In this document: one piece after another, positions 52,466-61,946 of the stretch
Layout: each line of letters begins with the position of its first letter
Position numbering within the stretch: the first letter of the stretch is position 1
DNA from: Pseudovibrio axinellae
GTDB lineage: Bacteria > Pseudomonadota > Alphaproteobacteria > Rhizobiales > Stappiaceae
NCBI RefSeq assembly: GCF_900110875.1
Contig: NZ_FOFM01000003.1
Location: 124,001 to 188,000 of the forward strand
DNA length: 64,000 nucleotides
Direction of reading: 5' to 3'
Translations under genes and position numbers: made by a program
Notes under the pieces: generated by a model
The model's database searches: none
What the model was told of the DNA's origin: nothing
What the model saw: only the letters and a program-made list of their open reading frames with translations

Positions 52466-53284
52466 ATGTCAGACAATAATCTGACTGTGCCTGCGCAGGC
52501 ACCTAATGCGCAGAAAGACTTGGCGAAGCCTATCGCTCGTAAGGTTACTCTGGAGGATATAACAGGCTCATTAAAGTTTGGTATTCTGGACTTTGTTAAG
52601 GCACCGGTTATTGGCCTAACCTTTGGTGCATTCTTTATGATCGGTGGAATAGCGGTTACGCTGCTCTCATTCTGGGTCGATATGAGCTACATCAGCTATC
52701 CGCTGGCCTGTGGCTTTTTGTTGCTGGGACCGTTCGCAGCTTTAGGGCTCTACGAAGTCTCCAGGCGCTTGCACGCAGGGCAGACACCACGTATGCGCGG
52801 CTTGTTTACCTTGATGTGGGAGCAACGTCGCGGTGAGATCGCATGGATGGCTTTTGTTGTTATCTTCATCCAGTTCCTATGGATGTTTAAGGTGCATCTC
52901 TTACTGGCGTTATTTCTGGGAATGAAGGGATACGGCACATTCGTCCAATTTGCCCAAACGCTTTTTCAAACCCCTGATGGACTTTTGTTTCTTGTACTAG
53001 GTCATTCGGTTGGGGCATTTTTTGCTGTTCTGCTCTTTGCAGTTAGCGTGGTCTCTTTTCCGATGCTGCTGGACACAGAGCTGGATTTTGTCACAGCAAT
53101 GATCACGAGCTTTAAAGTGGTTACTGGCAGCCCTGTGATCATGGTTGGCTGGGGACTGCTCATCACGGCCATTTTGATGGCCTCCATGGTTCCCGCATTT
53201 GTAGGCTTGCTCATTACACTGCCGGTACTGGGCCATACAACATGGCACCTTTACAAGCGTGTGGTCAGCTTTGAGGAGAACTAA
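52466..53284 (+). CDS. DUF2189 membrane protein
   Basis: The 272-residue protein has an N-terminal cytoplasmic part (ITGSLKFGILDFVKAPVIGLTFG) and six hydrophobic helices. The DUF2189 features GPFAALGLYEVSRRL and SFPMLLDTELDFVTAM are visible. Function unknown, though family members are frequently near respiratory genes. A GGGAGGG site precedes the ATG at 52466. Confidence 0.85.
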   Translation: MSDNNLTVPAQAPNAQKDLAKPIARKVTLEDITGSLKFGILDFVKAPVIGLTFGAFFMIGGIAVTLLSFWVDMSYISYPLACGFLLLGPFAALGLYEVSRRLHAGQTPRMRGLFTLMWEQRRGEIAWMAFVVIFIQFLWMFKVHLLLALFLGMKGYGTFVQFAQTLFQTPDGLLFLVLGHSVGAFFAVLLFAVSVVSFPMLLDTELDFVTAMITSFKVVTGSPVIMVGWGLLITAILMASMVPAFVGLLITLPVLGHTTWHLYKRVVSFEEN

Positions 53285-53347
53285 GGTTCTGCGTGACCGG
53301 AGGTAGGTTGCCCCCGGTTACGTGTTTTCGGGTTGCCTCAGAGAGGC

Positions 53348-54178
53348 TCAGTCTTCCTCGTCCGCCGGCGCTTCATCTGCAACGAAGCTCTTCAGGCTGT
53401 CCTGATAGGCAAGGAAAGACGCCTCATCCTCTGCTGGAGAGCGATAGTCGACCTGTGTGAGGTAAAGCCCCTCAGGAACCGACACAGGACCACATGCCTG
53501 TCTATCCTTCGCCTCAAGAGCAGCTTTCAGATCCTCTTTTGTCCAGCGGCCTTCACCGACCAGACGTAGACTTCCAACCATAGAGCGCACCTGATTGTGC
53601 AGGAACGAGCGGGAACTGCACTCAAGAAATACGTGGTACCCTTCGCGGTAAACGCAAATGCGTTCCATCGTCTTCATAGGGCTCTTCGCCTGACATTTGG
53701 TGTGGCGGAAAGTCGTAAAATCATGGTGCCCCAAAAGCACCTGAGCAGCTTCATTCATGGCCCCGGCGTCCAGCTCTGGCTTCACATGCCACGCAAGGCC
53801 GCGGTCATGTGTCAAAGGCTCCAGACGGTTTGCAATTTTAAACCGGTAATGGCGGCGGATAGCAGAAAAGCGGGCATCGAACCCAAGCCCGGCCTTTTCA
53901 CAGGCAAGAATGGCAACGGGATCTGGTTGAGCATGAAAGTTGAGTGCGTTCTTTACCGTTTGAGCAGGCCAGTCCTTTGAAAGGTCGAGATGAGCCACTT
54001 GCCCAGTTGCATGAACGCCGGAATCTGTACGGCCTGCACCGCCGATGGTCACGCTTTCCCCTGTGAAAGATTTGATTGCGCGCTCAATAACACCTTGAAC
54101 GGTAGGTCCATTGTCCTGGCGCTGCCAGCCAACAAAAGGGCGTCCGTCATAATCAATGGTAATTTTGTAACGCGGCAT
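53348..54178 (-). CDS. truA: tRNA pseudouridine(38-40) synthase
   Basis: The 276-residue enzyme isomerises uridines 38-40 of tRNA anticodon arms. The catalytic Asp is in GAGRTDSGVHA and FLECSSRSFLHNQVRSMVG is the RNA-binding end. The ATG at 54178 is chosen over the frame start at 54193. The C-terminal 25 residues are acidic and not conserved. It is downstream of fmt and the GNAT gene on the same strand. Confidence 0.94.
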   Translation of the reverse strand: MPRYKITIDYDGRPFVGWQRQDNGPTVQGVIERAIKSFTGESVTIGGAGRTDSGVHATGQVAHLDLSKDWPAQTVKNALNFHAQPDPVAILACEKAGLGFDARFSAIRRHYRFKIANRLEPLTHDRGLAWHVKPELDAGAMNEAAQVLLGHHDFTTFRHTKCQAKSPMKTMERICVYREGYHVFLECSSRSFLHNQVRSMVGSLRLVGEGRWTKEDLKAALEAKDRQACGPVSVPEGLYLTQVDYRSPAEDEASFLAYQDSLKSFVADEAPADEED

Positions 54179-54329
54179 TGTTGCTCTTTGCAAAGGTTAT
54201 GTGAGCAGACATGAGACCGGTATGCTTATCTTGCACAGGCGATTGGCTGCTGGATGTATCGGGAATTCGGGCTGTACTACCAGATGTGAATAAGCAAGGC
54301 CAGACCTCTTGCCAAGGCCCAAAAGGAAC

Positions 54330-54869
54330 TTATTCAAATTCCTCAAAAGGGGTGGCATATGTGACATCAGTAGGTAGTTCTATTCGTCCAGCCTGTGTAA
54401 ACGGCAGCGCCATGAAGATAGGTCCGGCATACGGACCATGAACCTTCTTGGCCAGTTCGCTGTCGAAGCCAAAGCGGGAGAAATAGGCTGGCGCGCCAAG
54501 GACGAGAACCAAATCTTCGCCCAGTCCCTGCAAATCATCAAGTGCGCTTTGAATGAGCTTTGTGCCAATGCCCTTTCTTTGCGTGCTGGGGCAAACACAA
54601 ACAGGGGCGAGGCAACTGATCTTTAAGCGATGGCCATACCCAGTGCCAGTCACACGAGAAAGTGCAAGGTAGCCAAGCAGATCGCCGTTGCGATCAGTGG
54701 CCATACGTTCCAGAACCACAGCACCACAGGCGCGTAGACGTTTGATCAACCGTCCTTCGTTGCTTTGGCCGTAAGCTCTGTTAAGCAAAGAGCGGATCGT
54801 ATGCTCATCTTGTTTTGCAGGCACGCGAAGGCTGACTTGCTGCTCACCAATCTGGTGGAACTCAACCAT
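54330..54869 (-). CDS. GNAT-family N-acetyltransferase
   Basis: The 179-residue protein has the GNAT acetyl-CoA motif with STQRKGIGTKLI and YFSRFGFD near the end. It is of the family often annotated as predicted N-acetyltransferase YhbS. The substrate is unknown. It is positioned between truA and fmt, on the same strand, and probably in one operon. Confidence 0.82.
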   Translation of the reverse strand: MVEFHQIGEQQVSLRVPAKQDEHTIRSLLNRAYGQSNEGRLIKRLRACGAVVLERMATDRNGDLLGYLALSRVTGTGYGHRLKISCLAPVCVCPSTQRKGIGTKLIQSALDDLQGLGEDLVLVLGAPAYFSRFGFDSELAKKVHGPYAGPIFMALPFTQAGRIELPTDVTYATPFEEFE

Positions 54870-54924
54870 GCTGCCTCCACGTATCTGGATACTCTTTTTT
54901 AAAACCCTATCCTATTGTGCAGGG

Positions 54925-55869
54925 TCAGGATACAGCGTCTCCCGCATTAAGCTTAGAACCGCGTAAAAACTCATCAGCAGACATCGGCTTCTTTCCAGCA
55001 CGTTGAAGCTGAACAAGCGTGATAGCACCTGAGCCGCACGCAATGCTCAAGGTGCTTCCTTGTGCAGCGATGACTTCACCAGCGGTGCCGGAGCCTTCGG
55101 TCAGGTTACTGCGCAGAACTTTGACGCGCTCGGCTTTTTTGCCGCCCAGTTCCATCTCGCACCATGCGCCAGGAAAGGGCGAAAGGCCGCGAATATGGTT
55201 GTGGACCTGCTCTGCGGGGAGGGACCAGTCAATACGCGTTTCGCTCTTTTGGATCTTGCGGGCGTAAGTCACACCCTCCTCTGTCTGTGGCCGGGAGCCC
55301 AGTCCGCCGCGCGACAATGCAGAAAGTGCCCGTAGCATCAAGTCTCCGCCCAGTGCAGAAAGGCGGTCATGCAGCTCGCCAGCTGTCATGTCATCCGTAA
55401 TCGCAACGGTTTCAGACATGCAGACAGGGCCGGTATCCAGCCCTTCTTCCATGCGCATCACCTGAATGCCGGAAGCTTTGTCCCCTGCCATGATAGCCCG
55501 GTTGATAGGCGCCGCGCCGCGCCAGCGCGGAAGCAGGGAGGCATGGCCATTCAGGCAGCCATGTTCGGTGCCATCTAGAATTGCCTTTGGAAGCAGCAGG
55601 CCATAGGCCACAACCACAGCAACGTCAGCCTCAAAGGAGCGGAACCGTTCTTGCTCTTCTTCGCTTTTTAAAGATGTGGGTGTGAAGACAGGGATGCCAA
55701 GGCTTTCGGCAGCTTCGTGGACAGGCGTCTTTTTCAGTTCCATGCCACGCCCGGCTTTGCGTGGTGGCTGCGAGTAGCAAGCGACCACATCCCATCCTTG
55801 CCCGACAATCTCAAAGAGGGTCGGGACGGAGAAATCAGGGGTACCCATAAAAATAACGCGCAATGACAT
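54925..55869 (-). CDS. fmt: methionyl-tRNA formyltransferase
   Basis: The 314-residue enzyme formylates initiator Met-tRNA. It has [11 protein letters not shown], the catalytic region [20 protein letters not shown], and MEEGLDTGP, followed by the RNA-binding OB-like domain. The order def-fmt-GNAT-truA on the minus strand makes it functionally linked with the deformylase gene. Confidence 0.96.
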   Translation of the reverse strand: MSLRVIFMGTPDFSVPTLFEIVGQGWDVVACYSQPPRKAGRGMELKKTPVHEAAESLGIPVFTPTSLKSEEEQERFRSFEADVAVVVAYGLLLPKAILDGTEHGCLNGHASLLPRWRGAAPINRAIMAGDKASGIQVMRMEEGLDTGPVCMSETVAITDDMTAGELHDRLSALGGDLMLRALSALSRGGLGSRPQTEEGVTYARKIQKSETRIDWSLPAEQVHNHIRGLSPFPGAWCEMELGGKKAERVKVLRSNLTEGSGTAGEVIAAQGSTLSIACGSGAITLVQLQRAGKKPMSADEFLRGSKLNAGDAVS

Positions 55870-56003
55870 AGCTGACCTGCTTGGCTGTAATTCCTGTGTT
55901 CCTGCTGTAATGCGTCAGCAGCTCGCGCGGGACAAGAAAAAAACGCCAAAATAAGCGGCTCTCCCAAGAAGGTCGCTCATTCTTTTTGCAAATCTGAAAA
56001 TGA

Positions 56004-56531
56004 TCAGCCTTGTTTGGCCTGCTTGATCATTTTTTTCACGATCCGCTCACGCTTTAAGCGAGACAGATAATCGATGAAAAGAACACCATTCAGGTGGTCT
56101 ATTTCATGTTGGATGCAGGTACCCAGCAAGCCGTTTGCTTCGATCTCCTGTTGTTTCCCGTCGATATCGAGGAAGGAAACCCGAACTTCGCTTGGGCGTT
56201 CCACGTCCTCATATACGCCGGGAATAGACAGGCATCCTTCCTGATAGACGCTTTTTTCTTCCGAAGACCATGTGATGACAGGGTTGATGAAAACCATCGG
56301 CTCCTTTTTGACGGAGTCGTCTTCTTCGTTTTCACGCTCTGCAACATCAAGAACAACGATCCGTTTCAAAACGGCAATCTGGCTGGCCGCAAGTCCGATG
56401 CCTGGTGCGTCGTACATGGTTTCAAGCATGTCGTCGGCAAGTTTTTTGATCTCTTCGTTAAAGTCTTCGATCGGAGCACACACCTCGCGCAGGCAAGTTT
56501 CCGGGATAAGTTTGATCTGGCGAATCGTCAT
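56004..56531 (-). CDS. def: peptide deformylase
   Basis: The 175-residue metalloprotease removes the formyl group from new proteins. All three motifs are present: GIGLAASQI, EGCLSIPG (Cys metal ligand) and QHEIDHLNGVLF (His-Glu-x-x-His). It lies 134 bp upstream of fmt, the usual partner. Confidence 0.97.
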   Translation of the reverse strand: MTIRQIKLIPETCLREVCAPIEDFNEEIKKLADDMLETMYDAPGIGLAASQIAVLKRIVVLDVAERENEEDDSVKKEPMVFINPVITWSSEEKSVYQEGCLSIPGVYEDVERPSEVRVSFLDIDGKQQEIEANGLLGTCIQHEIDHLNGVLFIDYLSRLKRERIVKKMIKQAKQG

Positions 56532-56763
56532 AATTTCTTTTGAAGTTGTTCTCGTTGCAAAGCTGCCCGCTCAACGTGACGTCGGCTGACAAGGATGTTC
56601 TTGCTACATATCCTCTTATAGGAAATTTGCCAAGTCGTTGACCATAGGCTTTTGACTGGTACCATTTGTGGGGTAGCCCTCAGCTATTCAAGGATGTGGG
56701 TTGCAGTGCATCCAAGAAAGCTGAGAGGTATCGCTGTTTTATAAAGTGTTCTATGTTTGTTTC

Positions 56764-57987
56764 ATGGAACAGATAGTTTTTACATTCGGTGCATTCACCC
56801 TATCATTTATGCAGATGGCCATCGCTGGGGCGGGCCTTTTATTCTTACTGCTGCTCATTTGGGTTATGAGATTGCGGGCCAAACTGGGCAACGTGCGTTG
56901 CACATCCGTGCTTGAGCAAAAAAGAGCCGAAGACACCGAAGCTGCGCTTTCTGAGCTGGTGCGCGCCCACGGTGAGATGACAGGGCGAATGCAAACCATG
57001 GCGGAGGTGTTCGGTTCACGCCAGTCGGACCTGTTGCGGGTCGTGAATGACCGTCTGGATGGACTGGGTAAAACACTGGGTGCCTCTGTTTTGGAGACAC
57101 ACCGCCAAACCCATGCAAGCTTGACAGGGTTGCAAGAGCGTATGGCCCTTTTGGACATCGCCAACAAAACGATGGGTGAGCTTGCCGGACAGGTCACAGA
57201 CCTTCAAATGGTTTTGAATGACAAGCAATCGCGTGGTGCCTTTGGGCAAGGGCGGATGGAAGCAATTATCGATGATGCCCTGCCGCCAACCAGCTTTACA
57301 CTGCAAGGGACGCTTTCAAATCGGTCCCGGCCAGACTGTCTGATCCATATGCCAACAGGTGCCCCGCCACTCGTGGTGGATGCAAAGTTCCCTCTGGAGG
57401 CCTTTGCTGCGATTAAAGATGCTGAAACCAAACAGGACCTTAAAGAAGCTGCAAGCCGCTTCCGTAAAGATATTTCAAAACACCTGGAGGATATCTCAGG
57501 CAAATACCTTTTGCCGGGAGAAACTCAGGACACTGCGTTGATGTTCGTTCCCTCTGAGAGCCTTTTCGCTGAGATTCATGAAGGTTTTCCAGACCTCACC
57601 CAGAAAGCACATCGCCTTCGTGTGGTTATTGTGTCCCCGTCCCTGCTTGTTCTTGCGGTACAAGTCATTCAGTCTGTACTAAGAGATGCACGGATGCGAG
57701 AGCAAGCACATCTTATTCAAGCCGAAGTGGGAAAATTGCTTCAGGATGTAGGACGGTTGACCGAACGAGTCTCCAAATTGCAAAATCACTTTGCGCAAAC
57801 CAATAAGGATATCGATCAGATCATGATATCGGGCGATAAGATCAGCAATCGTGCGCGTAAGATTGATGAAATGCAATTGGGCGGCAAAGCAAGTGGTCAG
57901 GTACAATCCTCCGGGGCTCAATCTGTGAACCCACAGCACCTTGCTGAGGATGAGTTGCCCTCACCATTTCAGTTTGAGCACCGATAA
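56764..57987 (+). CDS. rmuC: DNA recombination protein RmuC homologue
   Basis: The 407-residue protein has an N-terminal membrane helix (AGAGLLFLLLLIWVMRL), a coiled-coil region and the RmuC nuclease-like domain, with KFPLEAFAAIKDAETK, FVPSESLFAEIHEGFP and VIVSPSLLVLAVQVIQSVL. RmuC limits inversion between short repeats in Escherichia coli. The start is uncertain: ATG 56746 and 56764 are both possible and neither has a clear ribosome-binding site. Confidence 0.9.
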   Translation: MEQIVFTFGAFTLSFMQMAIAGAGLLFLLLLIWVMRLRAKLGNVRCTSVLEQKRAEDTEAALSELVRAHGEMTGRMQTMAEVFGSRQSDLLRVVNDRLDGLGKTLGASVLETHRQTHASLTGLQERMALLDIANKTMGELAGQVTDLQMVLNDKQSRGAFGQGRMEAIIDDALPPTSFTLQGTLSNRSRPDCLIHMPTGAPPLVVDAKFPLEAFAAIKDAETKQDLKEAASRFRKDISKHLEDISGKYLLPGETQDTALMFVPSESLFAEIHEGFPDLTQKAHRLRVVIVSPSLLVLAVQVIQSVLRDARMREQAHLIQAEVGKLLQDVGRLTERVSKLQNHFAQTNKDIDQIMISGDKISNRARKIDEMQLGGKASGQVQSSGAQSVNPQHLAEDELPSPFQFEHR

Positions 57988-58039
57988 ACCTGAAAGAGCA
58001 TATATGCGGGATTAACTGCGGGTTTTCCGGTAAATGCCT

Positions 58040-58975
58040 TTATGTAGACTGGAGGAGGTAGTCCCTAAAGGCGGCAACGGCAGGGCGCCTCCATGCTGCG
58101 GCGCTTCCAACCATATAATAGCTATTCCCAGTGACGTGGCGTGCTTTAAGGGGCTCAACAAGAGTGCTATTTGCTAAATCCTGCTCAACAAGGAGTAAGG
58201 GAAGCAGCGCAAGGCCAAGCCCCTGACGGGCGGCTGCCAACACCATAAAGAAATGCTCAAACGAAAGAGACCGGTCGCTGCTAAAGTAGCCTGAAAGCCG
58301 ATGAGCTTCTGCCCAGTACTCCCAGCTGCCGAGCCGCGTGGAGTGAATGAGGCGCGGTAGCCCAAGAAGGTCCTCTAAGGTGCCGATAGTTGCATCGCCC
58401 AAAAGGCTTTGATGACAAACCAGCACCATCTCCTCCTCACAAAAAGCGTAGCTCTCCAGCGCGGGCCAACTGCCCCGTCCCACTGTTAAAGCCACATCAA
58501 CACTGGAGGGATCCCAATTGACGGGGTCTTTGTGACCAGCAGAAAAGTCAGCAGGAATTGTAATAAGATCAACGCTAATCGCCGGAAAATCTTGAGTGAA
58601 CCCTTTAATCTGCTCCATAAGCCAGCGGTTGGCCAGAGAAGGCAATGTCCCTAGGCGCAGCTGCCCAGAAACAGAGCCTTTCAGCTCGTGTTCAAGGTCT
58701 TCCACCAGCTTGAGCGCTGTCTTTGCCTTTTGGCTGAGCAAGAGCCCATCTTGAGTGAGCGCAAGCGTTTTGCCTTGACGAGAAAACAGCACAAGGCCCA
58801 GCTGTTCCTCCAAACTTTGAATGCGGCGTGACACAGCTCCCTGCGTAATACCAAGCTCACGTGCGGCGCGCGTAAAGCTTCCATGGCGGGCTGCAGCGTC
58901 AAAAACAGGTAGTACGGAAAGAATTTGAGATGTGATGGAAAGCCTGTGCCTCGTCATATTATGAGTTTTACTCAT
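58040..58975 (-). CDS. LysR-family regulator (GcvA-like)
   Basis: The 311-residue regulator has its winged helix-turn-helix near residues 20-80 (FDAAARHGSFTRAARELGITQGAVSRRIQ) and a ligand-binding domain. The ATG at 58975 is chosen over a longer frame open to 59122. It is divergent from the VOC-nitrilase-dehydrogenase genes with 94 bp between starts, so it should regulate them. The effector would be a substrate or product of those enzymes. Confidence 0.88.
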   Translation of the reverse strand: MSKTHNMTRHRLSITSQILSVLPVFDAAARHGSFTRAARELGITQGAVSRRIQSLEEQLGLVLFSRQGKTLALTQDGLLLSQKAKTALKLVEDLEHELKGSVSGQLRLGTLPSLANRWLMEQIKGFTQDFPAISVDLITIPADFSAGHKDPVNWDPSSVDVALTVGRGSWPALESYAFCEEEMVLVCHQSLLGDATIGTLEDLLGLPRLIHSTRLGSWEYWAEAHRLSGYFSSDRSLSFEHFFMVLAAARQGLGLALLPLLLVEQDLANSTLVEPLKARHVTGNSYYMVGSAAAWRRPAVAAFRDYLLQST

Positions 58976-59069
58976 GTTGATGTGATTTTTCCAGTTATAT
59001 CTATGAGGACTGTGAAAGCTTATAAGAATTATAAGATGAGTTATATGAATAGTAGAAGGCAAAACTAAA

Positions 59070-59495
59070 ATGGCGCATCCATTCCATTTGGCATTTCCGG
59101 TTGATGACCTGGCGCAAACCAAAACGTTCTACATGGACATTCTGGGGTGTAAACAAGGGCGCGAACGCGAAGGCAAATGGGTGGATTTTGATCTGTTTGG
59201 CCATCAAATGTCCGCTCATCTTCATCATAAAAAACAGACCACTCCCGATGCCACTGGTATTGTTGATGGAGATAGTGTGCCCGTTCCACATTTTGGCGTC
59301 GTTTTGCCAATGGAAGAATGGCGAGCACTGGCTGACCGATTGAAACCTGTGAAGGGTATTGAATGGGTATTGGAACCAAAAATTCGGTTTGAGGGCCAGC
59401 CGGGGGAACAGGGAACATTCTTTATTAAAGACCCTTCCGGCAACGCCCTTGAATTTAAGGGCTTCACCAACGAAACATCAATTTTTGCAACCTGA
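59070..59495 (+). CDS. VOC-family (glyoxalase/dioxygenase fold) protein
   Basis: The 141-residue protein has the vicinal oxygen chelate fold: FHLAFPVDDLAQTKTFYMDILGC at the start, with metal ligands likely His6, then HLHH in the middle and Glu in NALEFKGF near the end. No distinct enzyme activity can be assigned. It is the first gene of a three-gene cluster with the nitrilase 9 bp downstream. Confidence 0.82.
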   Translation: MAHPFHLAFPVDDLAQTKTFYMDILGCKQGREREGKWVDFDLFGHQMSAHLHHKKQTTPDATGIVDGDSVPVPHFGVVLPMEEWRALADRLKPVKGIEWVLEPKIRFEGQPGEQGTFFIKDPSGNALEFKGFTNETSIFAT

Positions 59496-59504
59496 GTAAA
59501 TCCG

Positions 59505-60503
59505 ATGGAAATTTTAGAAGTTACACATTGTGGTCCTAAAACCGCAGCCTCTGACAAAATCAAGGTTGGCCTTGCTCAGATTGCTCCAGTCTGGCTAAAG
59601 CGCGAACAAACCTTACAAAAAGTTGCAGATGCAGTCGAACTGGCAGGGAAACAAGGCTGCCAGTTGGTCACATTTGGCGAAGCCCTAGTCCCAGGATATC
59701 CGTTTTGGATTGAACGAACTGACGGTGCGCGCTTCAACGACCCTAAGCAAAAGGCTATTTATGCAGAATACCTTGAACAAGGTGTGGTGATTGAAGAGGG
59801 CCATCTTGATGAAATTTGCGCCCTTGCGAAAAAATACAGCATCTCCGTTTACCTCGGTGTAATGGAACGAGCGTCCAACCGAAGTGGACATAGCCTGTAC
59901 TGCACGTTGGTTTACATCGATCAAAAAGGTGAGATCGGGTCAGCGCATCGCAAATTGCAGCCAACCTATGAAGAGCGCCTTGCCTGGGCACCGGGAGATG
60001 GGCATGGATTACGCGTTCACCCGCTGGGCCGCTTCACTGTAGGTGGGCTCAATTGCTTTGAAAACTGGATGCCTCTTTCGCGCGCCGCATTGTACGCACA
60101 AGGTGAAGATCTGCATGTAGCAGTTTGGCCAGGTGGGCTGCACAACACCGAAGACACAACACGCTTTGTTGCAAAGGAAAGCAGAAGCTATGTGATTTCT
60201 GTCTCCGGCTTGATGCGCAAAACAGACTTCCCCGCAGACACCTTGGCTCTCTATGAGATTTTGGAAAACAGTGATGAAATCCTCTCCAACGGCGGATCTT
60301 GCATTTCCGCCCCGGATGGGACTTGGGTTGTTGAGCCACAGGTGGGCAAAGAAATCCTGATCACAGCCGAATTGGACCATGCCGTTGTGCGCGGGGAGCG
60401 CCAGAATTTCGACCCAACTGGGCATTACAGCAGACCAGATGTCACGCGCCTTATCGTGGATCGTAAGAGACAGCAGCTTGCTGATTTCATCGACTCTGAA
60501 TAA
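59505..60503 (+). CDS. nitrilase-family carbon-nitrogen hydrolase
   Basis: The 332-residue enzyme has the catalytic triad Glu (FGEALVPGYP), Lys (HRKLQPTYEE) and Cys (GGLNCFENWMPLSR). The Cys region matches true nitrilases (aliphatic or arylacetonitrile type), not amidases. It should convert a nitrile to acid and ammonia. It is followed by a D-2-hydroxyacid dehydrogenase, so its product may be a hydroxy- or ketoacid. The start follows no strong ribosome-binding site, and translational coupling with the VOC gene is likely. Confidence 0.9.
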   Translation: MEILEVTHCGPKTAASDKIKVGLAQIAPVWLKREQTLQKVADAVELAGKQGCQLVTFGEALVPGYPFWIERTDGARFNDPKQKAIYAEYLEQGVVIEEGHLDEICALAKKYSISVYLGVMERASNRSGHSLYCTLVYIDQKGEIGSAHRKLQPTYEERLAWAPGDGHGLRVHPLGRFTVGGLNCFENWMPLSRAALYAQGEDLHVAVWPGGLHNTEDTTRFVAKESRSYVISVSGLMRKTDFPADTLALYEILENSDEILSNGGSCISAPDGTWVVEPQVGKEILITAELDHAVVRGERQNFDPTGHYSRPDVTRLIVDRKRQQLADFIDSE

Positions 60504-60543
60504 AACAAAGTTTGCATCGTGATATATAAGAAAGGGTGTTTGC

Positions 60544-61488
60544 ATGAACTTGGTCTTGTCAATCAAAAACGTCAATGAAACAGAGTGGATTGACCGGCTG
60601 CAGGCACTTCTTCCTGATAGAAAGGTTGAAGGGTGGAATGGAGGCGACTGCGAAGCGCAAAGCGCAGAGTATCTTCTGGCATGGAAGCCCGACCCAGCGA
60701 TCTTCGCAGCGCTGCCCAACCTGAAGGTGATCTTCTCATTGGGGGCAGGGGTCGACCATCTGACGTCCCTGCCTGAGCTACCTCAACTGCCGCTGGTTCG
60801 GATTGTGGACCCTGACCTGACCAGCCGGATGACGGAATGGGTGGTCTTCCAAACTTTACTGCACCATCGGCAACACCTCACCTATGCTGCTCAGCAAGAG
60901 GCTGGTGTATGGAATAGCCACAAGCAATGCGCAGCGAAAGATGTCCGCGTTGGAATCTTGGGGCTTGGGGAGTTGGGTCTTGATTCAGCCAAGGCTTTAA
61001 AGCTTTTGGGTTTCCAGATCGCAGGTTGGTCCAGACGGCCAAAACTCGTGGAAGGACTGGAGAGTTTTGCGGGCAATGACCAGCTGGAGAGTTTCCTGAA
61101 TCAAACGGATATTTTGATTAACCTGCTCCCAGCAACGCCTTCGACACACAAACTTATAGATGCAAAAAGACTAGCAATGCTGTCCCAGACTGGAGCTTTG
61201 GGCGGTCCTGTCTATATCAATGCGGGACGAGGCGCGACGCAGGATGAGGAAGCTATTGATGCGGCTTTGACCTCTGGCCTCCTCAAAGGTGCAAGTATTG
61301 ATGTTTTTGCCGTAGAGCCGTTGTCACACAGCAGCCCGCTTTGGAAGCAGCGGAACTGTATCATCACGCCGCATGTTGCAGCAGATAGCAATGCGCAGGC
61401 TCTTTCAGAATATGTTGCTGGGCAGATCAAGCGGTTTGAGCAGGGCGAAGCGCTCCAAAACCTCGTTGATTTGGAGACAGGCTATTAG
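60544..61488 (+). CDS. D-2-hydroxyacid dehydrogenase (GhrA-like glyoxylate/hydroxypyruvate reductase)
   Basis: The 314-residue protein has the NAD-binding loop VGILGLGELGLDSAKAL and the catalytic Arg/His region: INAGRGATQDEEAID and PLWKQRNCIITPHVAA. The typical reaction is reduction of glyoxylate or hydroxypyruvate. It is the third gene of the LysR-controlled cluster, 41 bp after the nitrilase gene. Confidence 0.88.
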   Translation: MNLVLSIKNVNETEWIDRLQALLPDRKVEGWNGGDCEAQSAEYLLAWKPDPAIFAALPNLKVIFSLGAGVDHLTSLPELPQLPLVRIVDPDLTSRMTEWVVFQTLLHHRQHLTYAAQQEAGVWNSHKQCAAKDVRVGILGLGELGLDSAKALKLLGFQIAGWSRRPKLVEGLESFAGNDQLESFLNQTDILINLLPATPSTHKLIDAKRLAMLSQTGALGGPVYINAGRGATQDEEAIDAALTSGLLKGASIDVFAVEPLSHSSPLWKQRNCIITPHVAADSNAQALSEYVAGQIKRFEQGEALQNLVDLETGY

Positions 61489-61621
61489 GCCAGCAAAGGT
61501 CCTTTCACAAAGCTTAGTTCAACCTGCAAAATAGCATTCAAATTGCACCGCTTTACTCAATTCAGGGTTTAGCGGCCAAGGCTATGATCAATCACAACTA
61601 TAACAACCTGTTTGTGATCTG

Positions 61622-61837
61622 ATGCTTTCTTTACTCAGTGGTCTTCTTCAGCGAGAGCTAGGCAGTGCAACGATTGAATTCGGCCTCCTGTCCGGCCTGA
61701 TCGCTCTCGCAATTATGGCGATGGCGTCGACGCCCACGCTCACCGAAACAGCTTTTATTCCCGGCAGCGCAACTCAGCAACAACATGAAACCGAAGCAGA
61801 CCTGGAGCTGTGGGAACTCGTCAAACCTAATATATAA
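61622..61837 (+). CDS. small Flp/Fap-type pilin-like protein
   Basis: The 71-residue protein has a prepilin-type N-terminus: a cut after Gly14 before S-A-T-I-E-F, with Glu at the fifth position after the cut and then a hydrophobic helix (GLLSGLIALAIMAMA). The residue after Glu is Phe, where most Flp prepilins have Tyr. The tail is short and acidic, and longer than in a minimal Flp. It stands at the head of the Tad-type genes, so it is the likely pilin or a minor pilin. Confidence 0.72.
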   Translation: MLSLLSGLLQRELGSATIEFGLLSGLIALAIMAMASTPTLTETAFIPGSATQQQHETEADLELWELVKPNI

Positions 61838-61946
61838 AAGTTTAAATATCTTGGGTTAAAGGGGACAAAAATATCACGTGTTAAGGTCTTCTTTGTAATT
61901 CGCGATGCAAAAATATGACTAGGCACATACTGGGGGAGTTCGCGAA

